From assembly GCA_023333565.1 (NCBI GenBank), contig JAJKFH010003532.1:1-64000 (forward strand): a stretch of 64,000 nucleotides of DNA, in the 5' to 3' direction. Under the pieces are notes generated by a model. The model was not told where the DNA came from, made no database searches, and saw only the letters and a program-made list of their open reading frames with translations. This DNA comes from Puffinus mauretanicus (Eukaryota > Chordata > Aves > Procellariiformes > Procellariidae). Positions 47,806-60,900 of the stretch are shown here, one piece after another. A program made the translations under genes and the position numbers. Numbering within the stretch: the stretch's first letter is position 1; every line of letters begins with the position of its first letter.

Positions 47806-50800
47806 GTATCGTATTGTTAATCTTCTACATTTTCCTGTTCTGTGTTCAATTACTTCATCTGTTGTCATGAGACACTTTCCACATTAAACACACATTCTTT
47901 TGTCTCCACTTTTTACCGTACAAACTATCATCTCCAAGAAAGTATTGAAAAGTCAGGTTCTTTGCCTAATATTCTGAATTTGAAACTTGGCTGCTATATT
48001 TTGAAATTAGATCCTTTGCGGATTTTTTGCTATGACAAAGAGGAGTTTCCCACAAAGCTCAAAGTGCACACTTTAAATACAGCACACACACAGAGCTCAC
48101 TCACAAAAAAATCCCTCAAGCCCCACAGCCAGAAGAAAGGAAGAGAGCCAATTACTTTAGAGTATTAATACTAAACATCAGTCAAGAAGCAGTGAAAAAT
48201 GGACATAAACTAGTCATATTTACAATGAATTACCCATTCTGCTATTCCAGCTCATGCTGCACTGGGCCTTAGTTAATAAGTATTGCCACCAAGATGAATC
48301 CACTAAACACTTAGAAAGACTATTAGTAAGACTGAATTTTCTTGGCAGTAGAAAAGACTTGGCTTACATTCGTTGCTTGTCCAGAACCAAATGAAATGGA
48401 AAGTATTGCTTTTTCCCCCCGTGTCTTTTTTCTAATATCATTCTTACATACTTTTATCTCTACTAGTTCAAATAAAATTCTTCGGATTTCTTACGCTTTG
48501 TTGATTTACTAACTTTTCCAAAGAACAGACACAGGGAGTGTTATTTGTGTTCCTTCCTGTGCATGATGCACTCTCATACTACAAAGAAAAATACAGATTG
48601 CTCAAGATACTAGGCATATTTGTTGGCTTTCTCATACTTGTCCTAGGTCTACATTACTGATTATACAACAAAATTCTCTGTGTTTTTTAGAACCTGTTTC
48701 ATTCAGTTATTTACAAAATTACACAGATAGCAAACAGCTTTAAGAGAAAATTGTATGTTCTCTTTCCCTTAAATATAAAATGGACTTTGTCCATTTGTAT
48801 GGTATGTATGCATATTGCACCAGGAACTAATTGCACTTAGTGGCATTTTAGAGAACACATCAAGAAGACACTGATACTTTTAAAAAAATTCTGTGATGGT
48901 GATAGCCTTTTTTCACCCAAACATCTTTCACCAACCAACCCATTAGAGGCCTGTCATTTTTTTTTCTTTCTTACTGTTAATATTGAGGAATTCTTTGGAA
49001 AAAAAAAATTGACACAACTATAGATAGTAGCAGTAGATCAAAACAATGTAAAATTCATACAAAAGTTAGTAATTTTAAGGTCTAAATCTGAATATGAAAT
49101 GAGTCAAGGGTTAAAGGCCCAGTTTTGCCCTCTGATTTTACAACGCATGTAATTGCATGTAATTGCATGTAATGCAATGTATTTTATAATCTATTTGCAC
49201 ATATTGATTAAGATAGGAAAAGCACAATACTCAATGAACCACCCTTTCTTTCCTAGGTAGTATTTGGGCTGAAATGCTAGAAGGCCCCTTTTAGCTTCAG
49301 AACTGCAGTGACTGAGAAATCTTCACAGCATTTTTGCATATAATAGTGAGAATAAAAAATGTATAAAAGTCATCTTGCCTCTTTGATCAACAGCGAAGGA
49401 AAGGAATGGAGGATAGAGAAGCCACAGTAAGATTTCTTCAGTTCATTAAATTAAATAAAGCCAAACCCACAGCAGGGCCTGATGCTTTTGATTTTTGAAA
49501 AAATCAACAAAGTTACACAGATCAAACCCTAAACCACAAAATGCAAAACCTCTGTGTTATGGATGAACTGCCCATGCATTTGTGAATGGTGAAACAACAC
49601 TTGAGTGGAAGTTTATCTCACTGACATTTCACTGAGTTGGAACTTAGATCTGCTTTATTTGTTTGTTCAACATTCATTGTGTAAGCACTGATTTTGTTTT
49701 TCTTTTTAAGGGTGAGGCTGGACACCAGAAAGGCAAGATGCTTTATCCTGATTACTGCCCTGTGGCTCAAATGGGACACTTCTGGGGGAAAAGGGCATAG
49801 TTCTCTTCTTCAGAGTAACTGAGTGTGCTCGGAAATAATTTCTGAGTGCAGATGCACAGCACAGAATAAGAAAGACCATCAGTAGAGTCAGTGCAGGTGA
49901 GAAGTGTCCTGTGAAGGCCAACAGTCTCAGAGGACTCAAAGGTAATGAAGATCATACAATTTTCCTAGGGATCCGGAGGAGACTACAAAGTTTTTGTAAA
50001 CCAATGAGGCACTCAAAACTACTGGAATGAGAAGGACACCTCCTGAAAGGACACAGTGGATTGGGAAGGTTTATTTTCAAACATCTTGTATTAAACTGCC
50101 AGATCCAGAAGATCTAGGATTTGTCTATTGACAAAATTGCCTTTTGCGGTTGAATTCTAACAAAGATGTACTTCTGGTGATTAGCCCCTTTCACAGTGTT
50201 ATTGGCCTCCATACTTAAGGGAAAAAATGGGGCTCTTCCATCTCAAAATTTGATGATTCATGATCCCCTCACACATCAATATTAGTAGGATAAGAACTTT
50301 CTTAATGAACTGGAAGATTTGGTAACAGTTAACAGGTGCTCACGCTGGTATAAGAAGCCTTTCCAGAAAAGGGCTGTGAGAAATTAAGTGTAAGAATCTA
50401 TTCTTCTGAAAGCAGAAATTCTCCCTATATTATCCTTAGTTTTTATTTTTTAGCTAAACAAAAGTAAGTCTTAATTTTTTTCCCACAAAAAAAAATAGCA
50501 GTTTATGCCTTTAAACTTCACCCATGACACAAGAAGATCACTACTTTGTAATGAAGGAGTTGCAATGAGGCTTGATGCCAAGCTGAGGACAAAATGTGAC
50601 AAAATCAGAGGCTGCAAAGTCAAGGGATAATCAGTGTGAGAGCTGGGAATTCACAGAAGGAAAGCAGAAAATTGGTTGAGAGAAAAGTCTGGGAAAGCAA
50701 TAACCTCTATGAATACTGCAGTTGGTAGAGTCTGCTTTGTGATCTGCTTCATCCTTAGATAACAATACTTACATAGCCTTTTATACTAAACATCTCTGTA

Positions 50801-53800
50801 ACTTTTTAAAAATAAGTCCTATTCTATCTCAACATGGAAAGAAGCAACCTGACACGCTACTGAATAAAAGACTTTCCTCATATGTAAGTATGGATGTTGA
50901 CTTCACCCTAATCTAAAGCCAAAAGTAATTCTTTTCATAGGAGTCCTATCATATCAAAATTGTATCAAGAAGGCCATGGAAAGAAATCAAACTCATGAGG
51001 TAGATACATTTTTATTGCATTGGATCTGTTTGTCCACAGCAGTCATGAGATGGCCAGACACTATCTGTCATCCAAGAGTGAGGAACAGCAAGTCAGTGTG
51101 ATCCCTTTGTACTGGGAAATCTACCGCACTTAACTTCTGTGAAAGAACAGTAATAGATTGATGTATGGAACAGATTTCTTCAAATGGACTTCAAATCTCT
51201 CACAAAAAAATATCGTAAAACAACTGCAAAAAGGTTTTCATACAAGTGGTTTACATAATAAAAATTTTCATGTTTATGATGCAGTGATGTGCTGCAATGT
51301 GCTGCAAGAGAAGCCAAAGATGGATAAGCTCTTGATCAAACCTTTGCAAACCTAAGGCCTTCTTGGATATCGATGTTTTAGTTGATACATAATATATTAG
51401 CAAACACTGTGGTCTGGACTGGAAGATCATGAAACAGACAACATGAGCAGAAAAACAGTTTGCAGGCACCACTATCACCACCAGTTATATTCTTCAACCT
51501 GACATCCAAGGAAAGACTGATAAGCCTTAGGCTGCATCTTCCTTGCAGTTTGTTGTATGGGCATAACAATATGCATGCAAGTCTTACAAGGAATGATCTC
51601 CTACTAGGATGTGTTAACAGGATCTGTCTCTTTCCACTTTTGTAAGCACTCCTTTTGTCCTAGCCAAGTCTGTATTCTCCGAGTACTCACCTGTACCAAA
51701 CTTGGCCTGCAAGCAGCGTAAGGAAAGAGACAGGCACTAAGGAATGATTCGCTCCATCCTAACAGTACAGAAGTCTCCACCGCTGTATATAATTTTCTCT
51801 CTCCATACTTCAAACAGGAAGCTGGAATGACTTGCTTAAACCAAAATTAGGGGAGATCAGTATCACTACTCCATGGGCTGATCAAGCCAGTCATGAGACA
51901 TCCTTAGGTGTAGTTTCAAACACATGTACACAATTTCAAATTCATATTTCTAGAGATGATTCCTCTGTAATCTGAATACTTCTTTTACATTTTTATTTTC
52001 ATTTCAGACCTTTCCAGGATGTCTGCCAAATAACCCTGACCAAACTCTCAGCTCACAAAACCTCTCTCAAAAAGGAAGAAAAAAAAAAAAAATTGCTTCT
52101 CTGCGTTGCTGATACACCTTAGGGTTCATTCATATCAGCCATAGCCATATCTGGGAGGAATGTGTGCATCAGTGCATTTGATACAAGATTCCTGGCTCCT
52201 TTTAGAGGCTGCTTTTAGGATGCCTGTTTGCTGGGAAGTGAGCTCAATTCATTTTATACATGCAGTAAACAGTTGTCAGTTCTGAGGCATCAATAACCCA
52301 GCCACATTTGAGGTTCAACTTTTCTGTGAAAAATGTAATCTATGATTATAATGTTTAAGTTAACCAACAATATTTTTAAATATTATTTTTCAGACGATCT
52401 GAAAGGAAAAAAAATCTTTTGAGCATTATACCATGCATTTCACTGATACAGTCAAACCTACTAGGAAGTAAATATTCATGGCTAACTCCCACATCCTCTT
52501 TGTGCCAAGACAGTGAGAAAAAAATACATGTACATTACTGCCACAGTAGGCTCATTTAAGAAGTGAGTCATGGATGAACGAAGAAGAAAATATAAGATAC
52601 CCAAAAAATGCAGCATGTAATGAGGGCTAAGATAAAACTCCAAGTACTATTATCTCATTATTTTTCCAATATTTGTACAATGTTCTTGCATCTCTCCTAG
52701 TACAAAATGAGTAAAAATACCCTTAAAGACAGAGTCACATACATAATCAACCTTAATAGTGGTGTGTATTACTGAAAAACTGAATAGTTTGCTTTATTTT
52801 CCTTCTTTGGCCATGTGCACATTTATGTCAGCATGTTGTGCATTTGTTTCATGTCCAGTGTATAATAAATCAGGACAATATGTATCATTTACATGTGTCC
52901 TCTCAGCTGTTTACTTGTGATAAACAACAGCTCAAGCCATGCTTAAAGCTGTTCTTGATATTAAATAAATGGTCTGTCAGAGATAAAATGAAAGAAACTG
53001 CATTTCAGAGTTCAAGCAGGAGACACTAACACAAGAAGATATTTATTCTCTAATGTTGCGAAGACAGTTCCCTTTAGTAAACAGGCGTATTGCTATTTTT
53101 CTTCCTCCAACCTTCTCACACACCTCATTGCTCTTCTGCACAATCTGCCTGAGATGGTAAAATAATATAAAGCACAAGACATGTTTTCTCTTAAAAATCA
53201 TTTTGGCACAAGCAAACACACTTGCCAAATTCAGGTTGCAAAGTTGCATTATATCTTAATAAAGGGGTACAAAAATGCTGTATTTACTCATCAACACAAC
53301 AAAGTAAGGGGCTCCACATACCAGGGATATCTTTAAGTATGTAAATGGATATCACCTGGTGGTGAAATTCCAAGCAATATCAGGTTCTTTTGTTAAATGC
53401 TGTATTTCAGCAATGTTGGTAAAGACGCTAGTAAACATTTTGACAGTCATCCCTAAATTCAGCCCCCCAAAAGTATTATAAAACCTTGGAGGCTCTTTAA
53501 ACACTAGAAATCTTCCAACAGGCCTCAATTATTTTTAGGATCCCTATTCCTAAAGGCTTGTTTAATGAATACACTCTGCAGGACTTCATTTACCAGGTAA
53601 ACCTGAACCTTGAATTATTATTAAGCAGTCATGTTAAACATATTAATTTTATACAAGTCAATGTCAATATTAGTATCAATTTCAGTGCATATCAGCATCA
53701 AAGCAGGATGCAGAAAACAACTTGCAAAGGAAAAGAAGAGACACAAAGGCTGGCTATTTTAACTGCTGGCACACCCATCAGCGCCTGCTATTTTTTTTTC

Positions 53801-56104
53801 CTTATTGATTTTTAATACCTCTTTCTAGCATGGGTCAGATGGTGATATTTTCAATGACTGAAATCAATAAAAAATGTTGTTTCTTTCACAGATATAAGAT
53901 ATATCTTTCACAGATATAAAGAAGGATAAAGGTAGAGAATTTATTTTAGTTGAGATCTTTTCACTGGGAAAATTGCTTCTCATATTTACCTTAAGATGCC
54001 ACATTTGACTTCGAAGGGCCTGACCAAGCATCCACTGAAGTGTACTACATGGATTTTCAACAGACTTGAGTTTAGTCTCTAGAAAATTGGCAACTTTTAC
54101 TCAGAAAATGAGTGCATTGTTATAATGACCTTTACACTTAAAACGGTTTGTTTGATTGTTTGTTTTTTAATTCTTAAACTGTTTCTTCATTACTTTTCCT
54201 TTCTCAGCTCAAAGCTTTTCAACCTACTCTATAACCATTCAATTCCTTCACAGAAGTATATGTTCAGTATCAGAAAATATCAGTTTCAGAATAAATTTGG
54301 CAAACAACTCTTTTCAGGGTTAGCACAAATTCCCCTCAAAAATTTTAAAAGCAGTAAATAACAAGACAGATGATAAGAATTTACTGGAACCTGTGAAGTA
54401 TCTCGGTTTGTTTGTGCCTTATTTAGAGACAGAATTTCCAACATATTCCTTTGTAGAAATAAATACTTGAAGACCTATAATTATTTAATTTAGCAACAAA
54501 GATGGAGATAAAAATGACAGCATTACAGTGCAACAATAACTTTCAAACAGCTGTGATTATCTTAAAAGCCAATTCACCTGCTTTTGTCTTAGAATAGAAA
54601 ATTTAAGGTCTGGAGAACTATACATTTCTCTTTTAATAAGTTACCTTAGATGCTCTATGCTGCACATTTCAACATACAGGTTAACATTACTAACATTACT
54701 GTGTTGACCACATGCAATAAGGAGACAATTGCCCTGTGATGTCTGCTGTGAATGTTGAACAAGCAGCAAGTGGTAACTATACAGTTTCATGGAATACCAT
54801 ACACCTTAATCCTATGAAGTAAATGATATAGTAGAGAGGTAGCTTACCCTTAAGTATTTTAATTTAGGAGAGAAATTGCATAAACAGCACTTGAAACTAG
54901 AAAGAATGTAATAACCTATAGATACAGCCGTAAAAATATATAAAAGTACATAAAACTTTGTGTTCATTCCCATCCCCTCTTTTTTTTTTCCCCCAGAAGG
55001 AAGCATCTGAAACTTAGATAGTAGCCCCTATTTAGGAACCTTAGTAAAGTACATGATTTTCAGAAATCTGCAAAGAGCACTCCTAAGATGAAATAAGCTT
55101 TCCGGTTGAAGATTTATTTTAGTATCAAATTTGATTTATTAAAAACTTTGACTGAATTCTTTCCAAAATTAAGGTCTTTATCATTATTTTAAAAAATGGA
55201 ATTTTATCATGGAATTAAGTTTCATAGGTAACTCAGCAAAGCCCATGAACATCTTTTTACTGACCTCAGAGAATACTGAAACAAATATTTATAGTGGACT
55301 GATTTTAACATTTGGCTTAAAAAATTCAAGACGTAAATATCAGGAAATGCTGTAATCATCATGCAGTGCATACAATTTGATAAAATCTAACAAAAAAACT
55401 CTTCGAATGATAGGTAGCAGTGACACTTATATTGGATAGCAAATAAAAATTACAACCATTAAAGCTATAAGGTCTAGCAGCACCCACATTTTAACTTGGA
55501 TAGAAGGAACTGAACTGATTCAGAAAGACCCCCTCCATGGGAACTCCTGATGGTTAACAGTAACTGGGTAAGCAGCAAGTGATCAAGATTAATATAGAGA
55601 ATGTGAGACTGGACCAACACTGAAAGCATTGAAAAGTTATTTGAAGAAAAAAAATAATAATCAAGAAACTGAAGCCAGCGGAATTCAGTCTCCAATAATA
55701 CATTCATACACTGTTGGAAAGTGTAAACACTGATAACAGCAGAAAAAAAAGAAAATTAATCAGGATATCGAAAGGGTCTCTGAACACTTTAAATTGACAC
55801 TATAAACTACCCTAGCTAAAAAAGTTCCATGTTCAGTATTGTCATTGAAAGGTACAGGATCTGTATGATGACGGCACATCTGGTACAAAACTATACTGGT
55901 CAGGTGTCATTTCTGACATTGTAATGATCCCAAAATGCTATCTTCAGACCTGTAGATGTGCTACCTAGACTATACTGAACTTCCTGCTCCATTGCTGTTT
56001 AAGATCTTCCCATCTACTTAAGAACTTCAGGGTAGTACCGTAACTTTTTCTTGTTTGTTTGCCATTCTCTACATAGTTTCACGCAAAAAAAGTTTCATAG
56101 TTTC
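47806..56104. other. AT-rich noncoding stretch
   Basis: Unique AT-rich sequence with small simple repeats, including a 10-bp unit GCATGTAATT three times at 49,145-49,172 and CTTTCACAGATATAA twice near 53,884-53,920. The candidate exon at 49,711-49,896 lies here. The 108-codon plus frame at 47,842-48,168 and several 60 to 85 codon frames are unrecognised and regarded as chance. Just before the CR1, a string with TAGTTTCA and GCAAAA is duplicated (about 56,075-56,110). Confidence 0.48.
49711..49896 (+). other. Candidate internal noncoding exon (weak)
   Basis: A good acceptor-like string (TTTTGTTTTTCTTTTTAAG, ending at 49,710) and a good donor-like string (GTGCAG then GTGAGAAG, at 49,897) bound 186 bases that are richer in GC than the surroundings. 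All three plus-strand frames contain stops: the first after 29 codons, the second after 37, the third at once. If it is an exon it would be of a noncoding transcript. Splice-like pairs are expected by chance every few kilobases. Confidence 0.15.
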
Positions 56105-57739
56105 AGGCAAAAGCCCGGCTAGAACTCAACCTGGCCACTGTCGTGAGAGACAACAAAAAATGCTTTTACAAGTATATTAATGACAAAAGGAGAGCCAAGG
56201 AGAATCTCCATCCTCTATTGGATGCGGGGGGGAACGTTGCCACCAGGGATGAGGATAAGGCTGAGGTACTCAACGCCTTCTTTGCCTCAGTCTTTAGTAG
56301 TCAGAGTGGTTATCCTCAGGGTACTCAGCCCCCTGAGCTGGAAGACAAGGACGACGAGCAGGATAAACCCTCCATAATCCATGAGGAAGAAGTTAATGAC
56401 CTGCTATGCCACCTGGATGGTCACAAGTCTATGGGGCTGGATGGGATCCACCCGAGGGTACTGAGGGAGCTGGCGGAGGAGCTTGCCAAGCCACTCTCCA
56501 TCATTTACCAGCAGTCCTGGTTAACTGGGGAGGTCCCGGACGACTGGAAGCTCGCCAATGTGACGCCCATCTATAAGAAGGGCCGGAAGGAGGATCCGGG
56601 GAACTACAGGCCTGTCAGCCTGACCTCGGTGCCGGGGAAGATCATGGAGCGGTTTGTTTTGAGGGCGCTCACGAGCCATGTCCGGGACAACCAGGGGATC
56701 AGGCCCAGCCAGCACGGGTTCATGGAAGGCAGGTCCTGCTTGACCAACCTGATCTCCTTCTATGACCAGGTGACCCGCCTAGTGGATGAGGGAAAGGCTG
56801 TGGATGTGGTCTACCTGGACTTCAGTAAAGCCTTTGACACTGTCTCCCACAGCATTCTCCTAGAGAAGCTGGCGGCTCACGGCCTAGACAGGTACACTCT
56901 TCGCTGGGTAAAAAACTGGCTGGACGGCCGAGCCCAGAGAGTTGTGGTCAACAGAGTTAAATCCAGTTGGTGGCCGGTCACGAGCGGTGTTCCCCAGGGT
57001 TCAGTTTTGGGGCCGGTGTTGTTCAGTATCTTTATCGTGATCTGGACGAGGGGATCGAGTGCTCCCTCAGTAAGTTTGCAGACGACACCAAGTTGGGCAG
57101 GGTGTTGATCTGCTGGAGGGTAGGAAGGCTCTGCAGAGGGACCTGGACAGGCTGGATCGATGGGCTGAGGCCAACTGTATGAGGTTCAACAAGGCCAAGT
57201 GCCGGGTCCTGCACTTCGGCCACAACAACCCCAGGCAACGCTACAGGCTTGGGGAAGAGTGGCTGGAAAGCTGCCCGGAGGAAAAGGACCTGGGGGTGCT
57301 GGTTGACAGCCGGCTGAACATGAGCCGGCAGTGTGCCCAGGTGGCCAAGAAGGCCAATGGCATCCTGGCCTGTATCAGAAATAGTGTGGCCAGCAGGAGC
57401 AGGGAGGTGATCGTGCCCCTGTACTCGGCACTGGTGAGGCCGCACCTCGAATACTGTGTTCAGTTCTGGGCCCCTCACTACAAGAAGGACATGGAGGTGC
57501 TGGAGCGTGTCCAGAGGAGGGCAATGAAGCTGGTGAAGGGCCTGGAGCACAAGTCTTATGAGGAGCGGCTGAGGGAACTGGGGTTGTTTAGTCTGGAGAA
57601 GAGGAGGCTGAGGGGAGACCTCATCGCGCTCTACAACTACCTGAAAGGAGGTTGTAGCGAGGTGGGTGTTGGTCTCTTCTCCCAAGTAACTAGCGATAGG
57701 ACAGAGGAAATGGCCTCAAGTTGCGCCAGGGAGGTTTAG
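56105..57739 (+). pseudogene. CR1 reverse transcriptase remnant, two frameshifts
   Basis: The frame at 56,143-57,108 holds most of the reverse transcriptase: [25 protein letters not shown], motif [10 protein letters not shown] (about 56,812) and motif [11 protein letters not shown] (about 56,982). One lost base near 57,035 moves the catalytic F-A-D-D motif (57,075-57,086) into the frame 56,967-57,182. A second lost base near 57,100-57,105 moves the C-terminal part into the frame 57,179-57,739. Unlike the 39.2 kb copy, both catalytic Asp residues are kept. The endonuclease is absent through 5' truncation. Minus-strand frames such as 57,032-57,685 are shadows. Confidence 0.92.
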
Positions 57740-57964
57740 ATTGGACATTAGGAGAAATTTCTTTACTGAAAGAGTGGTCAGGCCTTGGAACAGGCTGCCC
57801 AGGGAAGCGGTAGAGTCACCATCCCTGGAGGTATTTAAAAGACGTGTAGATGAGGCCCTTAGGGACATGGTGTAGTGGGCATGGTGTGTTGGATTGACGG
57901 TTGGACTCAATGATCTTAAAGGTCTTTTCCAACCTTACTGATTCTATGATTCTATGATTCTATG
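56105..57964 (+). mobile_element. CR1 LINE of a different subfamily, 5'-truncated
   Basis: The 1.86 kb copy starts in the linker before the reverse transcriptase ([10 protein letters not shown]) and ends with three ATTCTATG-type tail units at 57,941-57,964. It is GC-rich against AT-rich flanks. Its coding and 3' sequences differ clearly from those of the 10.9, 14.7 and 39.2 kb copies: for example the 3' coding end has [11 protein letters not shown], which those lack. It therefore belongs to another CR1 subfamily. The frame has only two single-base losses in the polymerase region, so it is relatively young. No clear target-site duplication is seen. Confidence 0.95.
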
Positions 57965-60900
57965 AAAAGTCAAAAACTCTAGTCCACAGTCCCATATAAA
58001 TATTAGAGGCTTTTCTTCTGCCTTTTGAAATTTCTGTTTATAATGTCAAAGGTAAGATTACCTCTTTTATAACTGGCAAATGTATTTCTTCTGGAAAATT
58101 TAGGGTATGAAGAAAATTATATTTACACAACGATATAGAAACCTGGAAAGACGTGTGTCCTATTTTTTCTTTTAGTGATTAGAAGGGAGTTTTAAAAGGA
58201 AATGGTTTGTTTAGCTCTAAAACATGGAGATGATCTCTGTCCGTTTATGAGCAGGGAAGAGCCTCTACCAGACAAGTTATGGCCAGAAATTGATTCTAAC
58301 TGAAAATTCTTTGGGCAGCTTCAGCAAACTGCCCAAGGAATAAGCAGGAATAGAAATTAAACAGTTTATCAAGCATGCCAGAGCAGTCTTGACTACTTTG
58401 ATATGACAGAGCTTCCTACAAGCTATCTATTCGGGAAACATAAAACTATAGGGTTTGCATTTTTAATTCCCTTATTTTCCAAGGAATATGTTTCATCTCA
58501 TCTTTACTCTTGCGAAACTGCAGCAATATTTCTTCAAAACATAAATGTGATACTGTCATGTTGACTCTCACAAGTAAAAGGTCGAACACACGGCATGTAG
58601 ATGATAATGTATTTTTCTTCAGGAATTAAAGTACACAGACACAAGAATTACACAACTGGAAAGTCTTAATGATTTGGCTTGTACAGGAAATGTATTAAAC
58701 TATTATATTTCAGTGAAAATATTACTATTAAATTATTAAATTATATTTCTTTTAAAATATTCTATTAGATTATTAAAATATTCTATTATGTTCTAAAACA
58801 CAACCGTACTATGCATGTGACATTAGATAGCTCATTATATACATGCAGTATGCTCTTAGACATAAGTCATTTGGAATTCTATTTTTCTTTTTTTTTTTTC
58901 CCCAACCATTTCTTCAGCAGTTCTTCCATTGGAGGATGGAAATTACAGCAGCCTCCTTACTGATCAATGTAAAAGAAATCCCTAACTTCCTGGCTTCACG
59001 GGAACCTCTGCTGTGAGCACATTCACTCTAGGGAGTGCCAGACATGGCAACTCTGAATGTTTTCCTATTGAGTGTTAACTTCTTGTGATCACTCTATTGT
59101 GACTTATCTATAAAGCATGTATACACATAGTGTACAAGCAATTAAAAAAAACCACACGAATTAAAAGTTGTAAATACATTTGTAAACATTAAAAAGCCTC
59201 TGAAAAAATAAAAATAAATAAGCTCACAATCTGAGATTGGTCAAAAACTGAATAGTGTTCACCAACCAATTACCATGAATGATAGGGATGTTGGGATTAT
59301 AATTCTTAACACCTAATGCTGTAGTCATCTCAGGTTATCCTCTCCAATTCTTTTGTTGGCTAAACACGATTAACAAGATTTATTTCCTTATATTTTTTTT
59401 CCTTCAACTTTCATATAAATGACATCTTTGTTTTCATTACTCAATCTCTTAACTTTCTTAAAATGTACTCAGAGCTCGTAAAATGGCATCACAGGCAAGA
59501 AAAATCCTACCTGACTAGTTTGATGCACTTTGTGCCATAGTTCCTACATAGTAATAGTTCTTAATTATCATTTATCCTAAAAAAATGCATTGCCCTGCTT
59601 GCTTCCAAGAAGTAGCATCCTAAAAAAGTTAAGTATTCAGTCATCTGTAAGGATACTGCCACAGCAAAATGCACCACCACTATTCAGGTACTTGTTTCAG
59701 CAAATGAATTTTGCTGATTTTTTATTGTTGGGTTTTTTTCTCCTTCCATTTACAAATATTGCTACCATAATCTATAGTGAGGTGTAGTATGACATCCATG
59801 AGAAAGAAAATGTCAGCAGTCACCAAATGTTACCATTCTGGTGTGTCTACCTTGTTATATTGACTTATTTATCTTTAGGTGCCAGAATTTCAGGTCAAAG
59901 GGGAGAACTTGAGGCTTCTGCTCTTTGGTGTGTTATTTATGAGCTGACCACAGGGCTGGGTACTGCTATTCCCTCTCTCAGAAAAGGACGAGAAGGGAGG
60001 TAGGGAGGCAGTAATGCACCAAATGTAAACCTGCTTTGTGGGGCAGCACTCTGTTGAATTTTTTAGGTATAATGAGAAAAGAACATATGGAAGTGATCAT
60101 AAGGGAGTGATCATTCTACAATAATCAGATATTAAAAATATCAACACATGATTCTTCTTAAGACAGAAAATACCTGTGCTTCAGGGATAAAGTAAAACAC
60201 CAAGAGAAACGCTTTCCACTAGCTCTGAGGAAAAGACTTATACAGTGACATAAATTAATGTAAGATAGTAACTATTTACAGCTGTGAAGATGTTACTGCT
60301 CTGTTAAATGTAATTCTCAGTATTTAACTAATCTGGGCCAAAACGAAGGCTCCTAAAACTCTACTGTTGCCAATTAGAGCAGGGATTACCAGATTATATG
60401 TATTCACTCATCCACCCAAATGTGTCAGAATGTTAGAGATAACTTTCTTCAGCTTTAATAGAATTTTTATTGAAGTAATTTATCCTCAGTGCATGAAGTT
60501 TGAAGAGCTCCACTCTGACTACAAAAAGATTATCTAGAAAAACAGAACGCAGCAGACTCAATCTGCTGGCAATGTGTGATTTTGTAAGTGCTTTGATTGG
60601 GAGTTTAGGACAGTGTCACACAGAGATTGCCCCTTTCCCATGTTCCCCAATTCTTCCCTAGTTACTCAAAACAAACCTGATGGCTGAGTTACCAAGTGTG
60701 CATTCTACACATAACAATGTGTTGCTTTCTCTCAGGAAATATAATATTGATAGCAGAACTGCATTTTATTGCACGATCTTCAGCCATGTCTTGATGATGT
60801 GACATGTTCATTTCATTTGTGCTAAGAATACACAGTGAAATTATAATACATGAGCTTTTCATATTGACTGCATAAGTAACTACTTAATCTTCTCTATTAA

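Noticed and set aside
47842..48168. Plus-strand frame of 108 codons
   Set aside because: No recognised domain or splice structure, and the codon use matches the base composition.
49145..49172. Short direct repeats as a CRISPR-like array
   Set aside because: The 10-bp units are directly adjacent with no spacers, and the DNA is vertebrate. No CRISPR array exists here.
57032..57685. Minus-strand open frame of 217 codons
   Set aside because: It is antisense to the C-terminal part of the CR1 reverse transcriptase frame; GC-rich composition keeps it open.
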